A DNA stretch of 24,474 nucleotides from Oscillospiraceae bacterium (lineage in GTDB: Bacteria; Bacillota_A; Clostridia; Oscillospirales; Oscillospiraceae). Both the position numbers and the translations under genes were made by a program. Shown here in pieces: positions 13,601 through 20,983 of the stretch. The stretch covers positions 1 through 24,474 of the forward strand of contig JAFQDR010000162.1 of assembly GCA_017415945.1 (NCBI GenBank), read 5' to 3'. How positions within the stretch are numbered: the first letter of the stretch is position 1; each line of letters starts with the position of its first letter. The notes below the pieces were generated by a model, which saw nothing but the letters and a program-made list of their open reading frames with translations, made no database searches and was not told the DNA's origin.

Positions 13601-14377
13601 ATGGAACCCAAGATGCGAGTACTGATAGCAGATCCCGATCCCGAATACAGAATGCTGCTTACCGATATGATCCACAACCAGAGCGACATGGAGGTTGTGG
13701 GCGACACAGGCAATGGTCTGGAAGCCCTGGACATGATCGCCAAGCGCAAACCCGACATCGTACTTACCGAGCTCATGCTTGCAGCCCTGCCCGGCACAGA
13801 GGTACTGCGCAGGCTCCCCGAAACAGGGGTGAGTCCCGCAGTCATCGTGGTCACCGCATTCGTAAACAGCACCGTAGCCGCGGAATGCTCCGCACTGGGC
13901 GCCACCTACTTCGTGGCCAAGCCCTGCGATATGCCCACGGTACTGGATATCGCCCGTCAGATCTGCCGCCCCAAAAGCAGCCTCAAAGGCAGCATCATTT
14001 CCGCCCCGTCTCTCGAAGCCATGGTCACCGACATCATCCATGAGATCGGTGTCCCCGCCCACATCAAGGGCTACAAGTATCTCCGTGAGGCCATTATTAT
14101 GACCGTAGAGGATCCCGAAATGATCAACGGTGTCACCAAGATTTTGTACCCCGCCGTTGCCAAGAAGTACGCCACTACCTCGTCCAGAGTGGAACGAGCC
14201 ATTCGTCATGCCATTGAGGTGGCATGGGACAGAGGGGACGTGGACACCTTGCAGAAATACTTCGGCTACACCGTCAGCGGCATCAAAGGCAAGCCCACCA
14301 ATAGCGAATGCATCGCCATGATCGCTGACCACTTAGCCCTAAAGCGCAAGAAAAACGCAGGCGGCAAACAGGCGTAA
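13601..14377 (+). CDS. spo0A: Spo0A, sporulation master regulator with an atypical receiver
   Basis: The protein has 258 residues. A receiver domain (about 5-122) and a short linker precede the Spo0A effector domain (about 137-255). The effector half is nearly canonical: [36 protein letters not shown] with the DNA-recognition helix, and [13 protein letters not shown]. The receiver aligns without gaps to the Bacillus protein shifted by one residue. Thr85 and Lys107 (T84, K106) are kept and Asp11 equals D10. The second acidic residue (D11) is Pro12, with an Asp next to it at 13, and the phospho-acceptor D56 is Glu57 (DIVLTELML). Phosphorelay control may therefore be altered or bypassed. The start at 13601 follows GGAGG at a long 12-base spacing; ATG 13613 is an alternative. 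The gene is preceded by many 0A boxes. Confidence 0.95.
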   Translation: MEPKMRVLIADPDPEYRMLLTDMIHNQSDMEVVGDTGNGLEALDMIAKRKPDIVLTELMLAALPGTEVLRRLPETGVSPAVIVVTAFVNSTVAAECSALGATYFVAKPCDMPTVLDIARQICRPKSSLKGSIISAPSLEAMVTDIIHEIGVPAHIKGYKYLREAIIMTVEDPEMINGVTKILYPAVAKKYATTSSRVERAIRHAIEVAWDRGDVDTLQKYFGYTVSGIKGKPTNSECIAMIADHLALKRKKNAGGKQA

Positions 14378-14399
14378 CAAAATCCCTCCTTTTCCAAGG

Positions 14400-14480
14400 A
14401 TAGATTTTGTAAGAGAAAAAATCAAAGAGAAGAATGAAAAGAAATGGTCAAAATCAAATCTCCAATTTGATTTTGGGATA
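14400..14480. repeat. AT-rich dispersed repeat, second copy
   Basis: GAATGAAAAGAAATGGTCAAAA followed by an 11-bp inverted repeat (14449-14459 with 14465-14475, CAAAATCAAAT/ATTTGATTTTG) resembles the region around 9767-9810. Both copies lie in gene-free spacers, which suggests a dispersed element. It encodes nothing. Confidence 0.45.
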
Positions 14481-14488
14481 TACTTTGC

Positions 14489-14528
14489 TAAAATCCCTCA
14501 GCTTGTTACAAAGCGAGGGATTTTATTG
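14489..14528 (+). terminator. Terminator of spo0A
   Basis: An 11-bp stem (14489-14499 with 14515-14525, TAAAATCCCTC/GAGGGATTTTA) with a loop that itself pairs (GCTT/AAGC) ends in TTGTTT. Confidence 0.75.
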
Positions 14529-14558
14529 TTTCCGTTCCATGGCTTCTCCATCTCCCCA

Positions 14559-14587
14559 TTGCGGCTTATGTGCAATCGTGATACACT
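14559..14587 (+). promoter_or_regulatory. Sigma-A promoter of the HtrA-like gene
   Basis: A -35 TTGCGG (14559-14564), 17 bases, and a -10 TACACT (14582-14587) lie 34 bases before the start codon. Confidence 0.6.
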
Positions 14588-14621
14588 GATACCATCGAGA
14601 AATCCGAAAGGAAGTGTTTCC

Positions 14622-15809
14622 ATGAATCACTGTCCCTACTGCGGAAAGCACTTGGAGGAGCCCTGCAGCTTCTGTCCCTATTGCGGAAAAGCGCTGTCAA
14701 AGAGCCCCCAAGCCAAGCCGAACCCCACCCCCAAGACAACGAAACTTCCCCTCAAGTTAGCAGTCTCGATTGCCGCGGCCGCGGTCATTTTCCTTGCGTT
14801 GCTGCTTGTATTGACCCGCTCGGGCAAGCCCTTCTCCGAGGACACCGATGCCATCGCCAAGGCCTCCACCTCCGTGGTCACCATTTATACATATGACGTG
14901 AATAATGTCCCCTTGGGCAGCGGCAGCGGATTCGCTGCCATCGAGGAAGGCATCATCGTAACCAATTACCATGTCATCGATGGGGAGACCTATCGCATCG
15001 AGGCCGTTACGGAATCGGGTACAGTCATGGATGCGGACTCCATCCTCGCCTATGACGCAGACAAGGACATTGCCATCCTTCGCTTTTACGACTGCAAACT
15101 CCCCTGTCTTCCCACCGCTCCCGGTCTGGAAATTGGACGCGGCGAAATCCTCACCGCCATTGGCAGCCCCATTGGGCTGAACAACATGGTATCCACCGGG
15201 GTGTTCAGCAGCTATAAGACACAGGGCACAAACCTCATCCTGCTGTTCACCACATCCATTTCCCACGGCAGCAGCGGCGCTCTGTTTGACGAAAAGGGGA
15301 ATGTCGTAGGCATCACCTCCGGCGGATACGAAGATGCCAACGACATTTATATCGGCATCCCATTCTATGATGTAACCGGCCTGTATAACGACCGCACCCC
15401 CACCGACGAGATCACCCCCGCCAAGCTGTGGGAGCAGACAAAACACAGCTACACCGTGGACTATGTGATGGCCTATCCCAAGCAGCTCAATGGCAAGACC
15501 ATCGAGCTCAAGGGCTATGTGTCCGCTGTGTACCACGATCTGTACCTGAGTGCTTCCCCTGCCAATGCTCTGCACACCAAGCCCACCAAGGAGCTGACCG
15601 ACAAGGAGCGCAGCGATCTGTCCGACCGCATTTACGAGCAGCGGAAGAACGGCAGCATCCTCATGTGCCAGCGGGAAAGCCGCGGCAGCTTCGACGATGA
15701 TTTAGCGGGAAAGCATGTGACCCTGCGAGGCAAGGTCATGGTATACAGCGAAAACACAAGTGGCGACGACGTGCGCTTCATTGTGTCGGAAGTTCTGGCA
15801 AGTGAATAA
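14622..15809 (+). CDS. Zinc-ribbon, membrane-anchored HtrA-like serine protease
   Basis: The protein has 395 residues. An N-terminal double-cysteine zinc ribbon (CPYCG at 4-8, CSFCPYCG at 15-22) precedes a Pro/Lys-rich linker and one transmembrane helix (about 44-65). A trypsin-like domain (about 78-280) has probable triad residues His117 in TNYHVID, Asp149 in DKDIAIL and Ser218 in HGSSGALF. The usual HtrA GNSGGP motif is GSSGAL here, which keeps the serine but changes its surroundings. There is no PDZ domain. The C-terminal 110 residues contain two GKxxxLxGxV strands (GKTIELKGYV, GKHVTLRGKV) like a split OB-fold. With the ribbon inside and the protease outside the membrane it may respond to envelope stress; that is inference. 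GAAAGGAAG precedes the ATG. Confidence 0.87.
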   Translation: MNHCPYCGKHLEEPCSFCPYCGKALSKSPQAKPNPTPKTTKLPLKLAVSIAAAAVIFLALLLVLTRSGKPFSEDTDAIAKASTSVVTIYTYDVNNVPLGSGSGFAAIEEGIIVTNYHVIDGETYRIEAVTESGTVMDADSILAYDADKDIAILRFYDCKLPCLPTAPGLEIGRGEILTAIGSPIGLNNMVSTGVFSSYKTQGTNLILLFTTSISHGSSGALFDEKGNVVGITSGGYEDANDIYIGIPFYDVTGLYNDRTPTDEITPAKLWEQTKHSYTVDYVMAYPKQLNGKTIELKGYVSAVYHDLYLSASPANALHTKPTKELTDKERSDLSDRIYEQRKNGSILMCQRESRGSFDDDLAGKHVTLRGKVMVYSENTSGDDVRFIVSEVLASE

Positions 15810-15815
15810 AGTACT

Positions 15816-15848
15816 ACACCCCGATGATTTTTGTCGGGGTGTTGTTCT
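15816..15848 (+). terminator. Terminator of the HtrA-like gene
   Basis: A 9-bp stem (15816-15824 with 15834-15842, ACACCCCGA/TCGGGGTGT) is followed by TGTTCTT, 7 bases after the stop codon. Confidence 0.8.
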
Positions 15849-15852
15849 TGGA

Positions 15853-15881
15853 TTGACATTCATTCTCCCTGTCATTACAAT
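15853..15881 (+). promoter_or_regulatory. Sigma-A promoter of the first SLH protein gene
   Basis: A consensus -35 TTGACA (15853-15858), 17 bases, and a -10 TACAAT (15876-15881). The paralogous gene downstream has the same hexamers and spacing at 17264-17292, so the promoter was duplicated with the gene. Confidence 0.8.
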
Positions 15882-15900
15882 ATTAGATAAGAATATACGC

Positions 15901-16508
15901 CAAAGGAGAATGCTTATGAAAAGACGTATCATCAGCCTGTTTCTGGCGCTGACCATGGTCATAAGTCTCGCCCCCGCCGTTTTTGCTGCGGACAAGAGCT
16001 TCACCGATGTCACCGAAGCCGACTGGTTTTACGCTCCCGTGCAGTGGGCAGTGGAAAACGGCATCACAAGCGGCCTGTCCGATACCGCGTTCGGCCCCAA
16101 CGTCATCTGCACCCGCGGTCAGGTGGTCACCTTCCTTTGGGCTGCGGCAAACAAGCCCGAACCCAAGCTTACGAACAACCCCTTCTCCGATGTAAAGGAT
16201 ACCGACTGGTTTTACAAGAGCGTGCTGTGGGCGGTGGAAAACAGCATCACAAGCGGGCTCACCCCCGACAGCTTCGGTCCCAACGAGCCCTGCACCCGTG
16301 GACAGGTGGTCACCTTCCTTTGGGCTGCCGCAAACAAGCCCGAGCCTAACCTCACGGCCAACCCCTTCGCCGATGTCAGCGAAGCCGACTGGTTTTACAC
16401 CCCCGTCCTGTGGGCAGCGGAAAACAAAATTACCGGAGGTCTGACCCCCAACACCTTCGGCGCATACGCCCCCTGCACCCGCGGCCAGATCGTGACCTTC
16501 CTGTACGC
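15901..16508 (+). repeat. Duplicated SLH segment, copy 1
   Basis: This 608-bp stretch, from the ribosome site through the signal peptide and three SLH domains, aligns without gaps to 17307-17914 with about 17 differences counted by eye. Similarity ends abruptly after CTGTACGC. Confidence 0.85.
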
Positions 16509-17217
16509 TGCGGAGAACCCATCCGATGACCCCATCGAGATTCCTCCCGCCAAGCCAAACATCAATGAAAAGGAGATTTACACCTCGTATCTGGTAAACG
16601 GCGGCTATGATGCGCTGACGGGAAGGAACACAAAATACAACATCAACAAAGCGGAAACCGTTACAATTTTTGCGGACTTTGACGGAAACGGCATCAAAGA
16701 CCTATCCATCAGCTTCACCAATCGCGCATGGTTCTCCAAGGGTTACCTGCATGAATACCAAGGGTTGTACACCATAGACCCAAGCACCAAAGAAGTAGTG
16801 CAGATTGCAAGCTATCTGTTCGACAGCGGTACAGATTTCGATCAGGACTTGCGTTTTATGTACAACCCCAACACCGAGGAGCACCTGTTTGTTCTGTACA
16901 CGAAGCAATGGCTCAAGCACAGACCCAACGGCAGCACGACCTATACGGAAATGCGCTTGGATGGACAAACCCTCGTCCCCGGGAACAGCTACCGTCAGGA
17001 GACCTATCTCTATCCCAATGTGGATCCGATTTACGAAGAAGCCATTGAAGCCCTCCTAAAGGGGCCTCATCGGATCGACTATGGAACCCTCGACGCTTTT
17101 TTTGTCAACGGTGTACAAGTCACAGCGGAAGAACACCGCCCCGCTTATGACTACCGCGTCCCTACCGATCCCGCCTACGAAAAATATAACGGTACCTACT
17201 ACGAACCCATCAAATAA
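15916..17217 (+). CDS. Exported S-layer-homology protein, short paralogue
   Basis: The protein has 433 residues. A signal peptide (1-24, cleaved after AVFA) is followed by three SLH domains (about 27-85, 88-147 and 149-205). Each has the DWFY...W(A) helix and the CTRGQVVTFLW-type motif that replaces the classic ITRAE. SLH triplets hold proteins on the cell wall, usually through pyruvylated secondary polymers. After a short Pro-rich linker, a C-terminal module (about 217-433) begins EKEIYTSYLVNGGYD and contains DFDGNGIKDL, a calcium-loop-like stretch; it ends in a GTY..PIK tail. The same module ends the next protein. ATG 15916 is chosen over the ATG at 15910 because AAGGAG is 7 bases from the former and almost touches the latter. 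Confidence 0.92.
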   Translation: MKRRIISLFLALTMVISLAPAVFAADKSFTDVTEADWFYAPVQWAVENGITSGLSDTAFGPNVICTRGQVVTFLWAAANKPEPKLTNNPFSDVKDTDWFYKSVLWAVENSITSGLTPDSFGPNEPCTRGQVVTFLWAAANKPEPNLTANPFADVSEADWFYTPVLWAAENKITGGLTPNTFGAYAPCTRGQIVTFLYAAENPSDDPIEIPPAKPNINEKEIYTSYLVNGGYDALTGRNTKYNINKAETVTIFADFDGNGIKDLSISFTNRAWFSKGYLHEYQGLYTIDPSTKEVVQIASYLFDSGTDFDQDLRFMYNPNTEEHLFVLYTKQWLKHRPNGSTTYTEMRLDGQTLVPGNSYRQETYLYPNVDPIYEEAIEALLKGPHRIDYGTLDAFFVNGVQVTAEEHRPAYDYRVPTDPAYEKYNGTYYEPIK

Positions 17218-17225
17218 AACATAGC

Positions 17226-17258
17226 ACACGGCGGCATCCGGTTGTCGCCGTGTTTTTC
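17226..17258 (+). terminator. Terminator of the short SLH gene
   Basis: An 8-bp stem (17226-17233 with 17246-17253, ACACGGCG/CGCCGTGT) is followed by TTTTC, so the two SLH genes are separate transcription units. Confidence 0.75.
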
Positions 17259-17263
17259 GTGCA

Positions 17264-17292
17264 TTGACATCTATTCGTTCTGCCGTTACAAT
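17264..17292 (+). promoter_or_regulatory. Sigma-A promoter of the long SLH protein gene
   Basis: A -35 TTGACA (17264-17269), a 17-base spacer and a -10 TACAAT (17287-17292), matching the promoter at 15853-15881 in hexamers and spacing while the spacer sequence has diverged. Confidence 0.8.
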
Positions 17293-17306
17293 ATTACCAA
17301 AGTCTT

Positions 17307-17914
17307 CAAAGGAGAATGCTTATGAAAAGACGCATCATCAGCCTGTTTCTGGCGCTGACCATGCTCATAAGTCTCGCCCCCGCCGTTTTTGCTGCGGACA
17401 AGAGCTTCACCGATGTCAGCGAAGCCGACTGGTTTTACGCTCCCGTGCAGTGGGCAGTGGAAAACGGCATCACAAGCGGCCTGTCCGATACCGCGTTCGG
17501 CCCCAACGTCATCTGCACTCGCGGGCAGGTGGTCACCTTCCTTTGGGCTGCGGCAAACAAGCCCGAACCCAAGCTTACGGACAACCCCTTCTCCGATGTA
17601 AAGGATACCGACTGGTTCTACAAGCCCGTCCTGTGGGCAGTGGAAAGCGGCATTACAAGCGGGCTCACCCCCGACAGCTTCGGCCCCAACGAGCCCTGCA
17701 CCCGTGGACAGGTGGTCACCTTCCTTTGGGCTGCCGCAAACAAGCCCGAGCCTAACCTCACGGCCAACCCCTTCGCCGATGTCAGTGAAGCCGACTGGTT
17801 TTACACCCCCGTCCTGTGGGCAGCGGAAAACAAAATTACCGGCGGTCTGACCCCCAACACCTTCGGCGCATACGCCCCCTGCACCCGCGGCCAGATCGTG
17901 ACCTTCCTGTACGC
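17307..17914 (+). repeat. Duplicated SLH segment, copy 2
   Basis: Second copy of the 608-bp segment at 15901-16508. Changes cluster in the second SLH domain, where VESGITSG replaces VENSITSG and KPVLWA replaces KSVLWA. Confidence 0.85.
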
Positions 17915-20111
17915 ATCGCGAGATCTCTCCACACCCCCCGACAAGGAGCTGACGGAGCAGTTCGAGGCCAAGAATATCCATGACTTCCCCGAACATCTGG
18001 TCATCAACTTCGACAATGACCCCGAAACCAACTTCGGTGTTTTGAACGAAAACGTCATCCGCTGGGAAGACGAGCCCATCACCGCAGAGAAAATCTTCGA
18101 CGGTGAACAGAGCAAATATGTATTCAGCGACGCGGAAGCGCTGAATACCATCCCCTTGGGCTCCGTTGTCTACGTCAAATCCGCAAAGGGTACTCCCTAT
18201 CTGGTATCCTTCGGCAGCGTAGAGGGCAGCACCGTCACCCCCGCCCCCGACCTGCCTCTCAGTGCATTCTATACTTATCTGGATGCTGACATTGTCACGA
18301 AAATCGACACCGCAGCCATGCAGCGCAGCAAAAGCGGGACATTCTCCCACAGCGGCAGCAGCAGTAGCGGCAGCAACGGCATCACCTTCACCCCCAATTT
18401 GGAAAACGGCCTCACCATCGGCGGTGTGCTGGACGGGGAACACTTTTCCCTTGGCATGACAGGCTCTGTCACCGCCAAAACAGGAGGACATATCCACTAT
18501 GATGCCGTACTGTTCGGCAAAGATTACATCGACTTCTTGATGGAATCCACCGTGGAGTTTTCCGCCGATGTCACAGGCACCGCAAAGGTCTCCGCCCCCG
18601 ACCACAGCCTCAACGAGGAGCTGGAGGTAGATGAGTTTCCGCTGGCAACTGTCATCCCCGGTTTGGATCTGACATTAGAGGTAAAGCTGCCCATTCAGCT
18701 GGAGGCTGAGGTAGGCTTCATAGGCTCCATAAAGGTGGCAAAAACCGAACGTATCGAATATCTGAACACCTATGAAAAGCCCATCCACAGTGAAGAGGAA
18801 GAAACCAACGACGTATACATCAACTGCAAGGGCCGGGTAGAGCTGAAAACAGGCATAGCCGCAGAGATCGGCGCGGATTTTCTGGACGACAAGCTGGAGC
18901 TGGTACTGGAGCTGAAGCTGATGGGCGGTGTCCGCGGCACTCCCGAAATTCCCAAGCATGACTTTGCGGGGAATCCTAAATCCGTACATATGTGCGACTT
19001 GTGCATTAAGGGTGAGCTTTTTGCGGAGGTCAGCGGCGAGATCAAGTTCCAAGCCAATATCTCCGAAAAGACAAAGTTAGAGCTGGTGACCATCACCTTA
19101 CTGAAGCTGGAAATTCCGCTGGATGCCTTTTATGTTTCCATGGCAAGCCCTGATGACAGTGTCCACAAGGGCGAGATCACCTTCGGCTTCGGCAGCTGCC
19201 CCAACTGCAAGCAGCGGGTAGGCTTTGTCACCAGACTGTTTGACGGCACGCTCCTGCCCGAATCCTATATTGTGGAGCTGACCGCGGAGGGAGACCCCAC
19301 CATCAATGTCTGCATCAGCACCGAATACGTCTATCTGTATGACGGAAAGTACACCGCCGCTATGGAGCGTGACGGCAAAATGGGCAGAGCTGTGACCTTC
19401 ACTGTCAAGGGCTTCCCCGAGGAGATCACCCTGTTTGCCTCCAAGGGCAGCGAAAAGGAGATCTACACAGCCTATCTGGTCAACGGCGGCTATGACGAGC
19501 TGACAAATATGTCAACGGATTACCACGCCAATGACGCAAGCATCTACACCGTTCTGGGGGATTTTGACGGCAACGGAATCAAGGATCTTTGGCTGTCCTT
19601 CTCCAATTATCGTTGGGGCGGTTCCAACGGCAATATGCCCGTATACACCGCTCTGTACACCATTGACAAGGAAACCGAGGAGGTCGTGGTCATCGATACC
19701 TTTGTGAACGGCATCCCCGACGGAAGCAAGCTCGCCTTTATGCGGGATGCAAACACCGACGAGCACTTCCTGGTGCTGAACACCCTTGATTATCTCGACG
19801 GCACCTCAACCAACAAGGTCGATGTTTATACGGTGCAGCGATTCAACGGACAAGAGCTTGTATCCGAAGACAGCTACCGAATTGAAAAATTCCGTTACCC
19901 CTATGTGGATGCCGGCTACGCGCAGAACATTGAAAACATCAAAAAAGGACCCCATAGCATTGATGAATATTGGCAGTCCATTACCGCCTATTACCGCAAC
20001 GATGTACAGGTGACCAAGGAAGAATACGAAAGCAGCTTTGCCCTCACAAGCATACTGACGGACTCCACCTACAAATCCCACAAGGGCACCTACAAAAATC
20101 CCATCAAATAA
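17322..20111 (+). CDS. Exported S-layer-homology protein, long paralogue
   Basis: The protein has 929 residues. The signal peptide and three SLH domains (to about 205) are almost identical to those of the gene just upstream. A unique central region (about 206-710) follows. It is rich in predicted beta strands, has a Ser/Gly linker (HSGSSSSGSNG), and carries two cysteine pairs, CDLC and CPNC, that could form a metal site or disulfides. The C-terminal module (711-929) starts EKEIYTAYLVNGGYDEL, has DFDGNGIKDL (from Asp747) and ends GTYKNPIK, parallel to the short paralogue. The central region matches no family I can name. The protein is probably displayed on the cell surface through the SLH triplet. 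ATG 17322 sits 6 bases after AAAGGAG. Confidence 0.92.
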   Translation: MKRRIISLFLALTMLISLAPAVFAADKSFTDVSEADWFYAPVQWAVENGITSGLSDTAFGPNVICTRGQVVTFLWAAANKPEPKLTDNPFSDVKDTDWFYKPVLWAVESGITSGLTPDSFGPNEPCTRGQVVTFLWAAANKPEPNLTANPFADVSEADWFYTPVLWAAENKITGGLTPNTFGAYAPCTRGQIVTFLYASRDLSTPPDKELTEQFEAKNIHDFPEHLVINFDNDPETNFGVLNENVIRWEDEPITAEKIFDGEQSKYVFSDAEALNTIPLGSVVYVKSAKGTPYLVSFGSVEGSTVTPAPDLPLSAFYTYLDADIVTKIDTAAMQRSKSGTFSHSGSSSSGSNGITFTPNLENGLTIGGVLDGEHFSLGMTGSVTAKTGGHIHYDAVLFGKDYIDFLMESTVEFSADVTGTAKVSAPDHSLNEELEVDEFPLATVIPGLDLTLEVKLPIQLEAEVGFIGSIKVAKTERIEYLNTYEKPIHSEEEETNDVYINCKGRVELKTGIAAEIGADFLDDKLELVLELKLMGGVRGTPEIPKHDFAGNPKSVHMCDLCIKGELFAEVSGEIKFQANISEKTKLELVTITLLKLEIPLDAFYVSMASPDDSVHKGEITFGFGSCPNCKQRVGFVTRLFDGTLLPESYIVELTAEGDPTINVCISTEYVYLYDGKYTAAMERDGKMGRAVTFTVKGFPEEITLFASKGSEKEIYTAYLVNGGYDELTNMSTDYHANDASIYTVLGDFDGNGIKDLWLSFSNYRWGGSNGNMPVYTALYTIDKETEEVVVIDTFVNGIPDGSKLAFMRDANTDEHFLVLNTLDYLDGTSTNKVDVYTVQRFNGQELVSEDSYRIEKFRYPYVDAGYAQNIENIKKGPHSIDEYWQSITAYYRNDVQVTKEEYESSFALTSILTDSTYKSHKGTYKNPIK

Positions 20112-20117
20112 GTCCAA

Positions 20118-20148
20118 TCCCCCGATGCTTGCCATCGGGGGAATTTTC
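20118..20148 (+). terminator. Terminator of the long SLH gene
   Basis: A perfect 10-bp stem (20118-20127 with 20133-20142, TCCCCCGATG/CATCGGGGGA) is followed by ATTTTC, 6 bases after the stop. Confidence 0.85.
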
Positions 20149-20151
20149 ATA

Positions 20152-20180
20152 TGGCAATTCCTTCCTATCCGTGCTATGAT
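20152..20180 (+). promoter_or_regulatory. Probable promoter of the DUF5058 operon
   Basis: An extended -10 TGCTATGAT (TATGAT at 20175-20180) has a weak -35 TGGCAA (20152-20157) at 17 bases. It lies 33 bases before the ATG. Confidence 0.5.
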
Positions 20181-20213
20181 GTTTCCACTACATACTTAGG
20201 ATGTGAAATCACT

Positions 20214-20971
20214 ATGACAAGCTATTTGCAAAGCGTCAACGCAGGAAGCTTTTATCTCATCGTTGCGCTGATTCTGGGCCTCATGACCCTGCTGTGCGCC
20301 CTGTTCCTCATCAAGAGCTACCGCGCGGGCATCGCCATCGGCATGGATCCCAAGGTTCTCAAGAAAACCATTACCTCCAGCGCTATGTTTACCCTGCTGC
20401 CCTCCGTGAGCATTCTGCTGGGTGTCATCGCATTGAGCGGCACCTTGGGTGTTCCCTTCTCTTGGCTGCGTCTGTCGGTCATCGGGGCACTGCAGTATGA
20501 GCTGAACGTTGCCGAAATTGCCGCCCAAAGCGTTGGTGTGGGCGGTCTGCAGGTGCAAAACCTCACCCCCGAGGCCTTCGCCACCATTGCTCTGGTCATG
20601 ACCGTTGGCATTCTGGGCGGTATCATCTGCTGCATTTTCTTCCTGAAGGGCTACCTGAACAAGCTGCAGGCCAAGCCCAAGACAGAGCCCGCCGAGGGTG
20701 AGGAGGCCAAACCCGGCTTCGGTGCCCACGCCACCACCGCCATGTTCGTGGGTCTGTGCGCGGCTTACATCGGCAGCTATGTGGGCAAGGCCATCCCCCG
20801 TGAGGGCAGCGACCTGATGCCCCTGCTGGTTGCCGTCGTAGCAGCCATCGCCATGGCAGGCTTCGAGTATCTGGTGCAGAAAAGGGCATGGAAAAGCTGG
20901 AGAGCTTCTCTCTGGCTGCGGCTATGCTCATTGCCATGGCAGCCGCCGTGGTCATCAATCCCATGCTGTAA
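20214..20971 (+). CDS. DUF5058 family membrane protein, apparent 1-base frameshift near the C-terminus
   Basis: Starting at ATG 20214, the frame encodes a multi-helix membrane protein opening MTSYLQSVNAGSFYLIVALI, with about six hydrophobic segments. It matches DUF5058, an uncharacterised family often found beside M20 peptidases. After EYLVQK (about 20880) the zero frame turns into an unlikely Trp/Arg-rich tail that ends in a TGA at 20987. The -1 frame instead continues KGMEKLESFSLAAAMLIAMA and ends VVINPML at a TAA (20969-20971). That is a convincing final membrane helix, and the stop falls just before the next gene's ribosome site. One base appears to be missing in the AAAAGGG run at 20880-20886. 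The restored protein would be about 252 residues. Confidence 0.8.
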
Positions 20972-20983
20972 GGAGGTGCGGAC

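Noticed and set aside
20880..20886. Programmed -1 ribosomal frameshift in the DUF5058 gene
   Set aside because: The bases in the zero frame (AAA AGG) do not form a classical slippery heptamer and no clear downstream pseudoknot was seen; a lost base is simpler.
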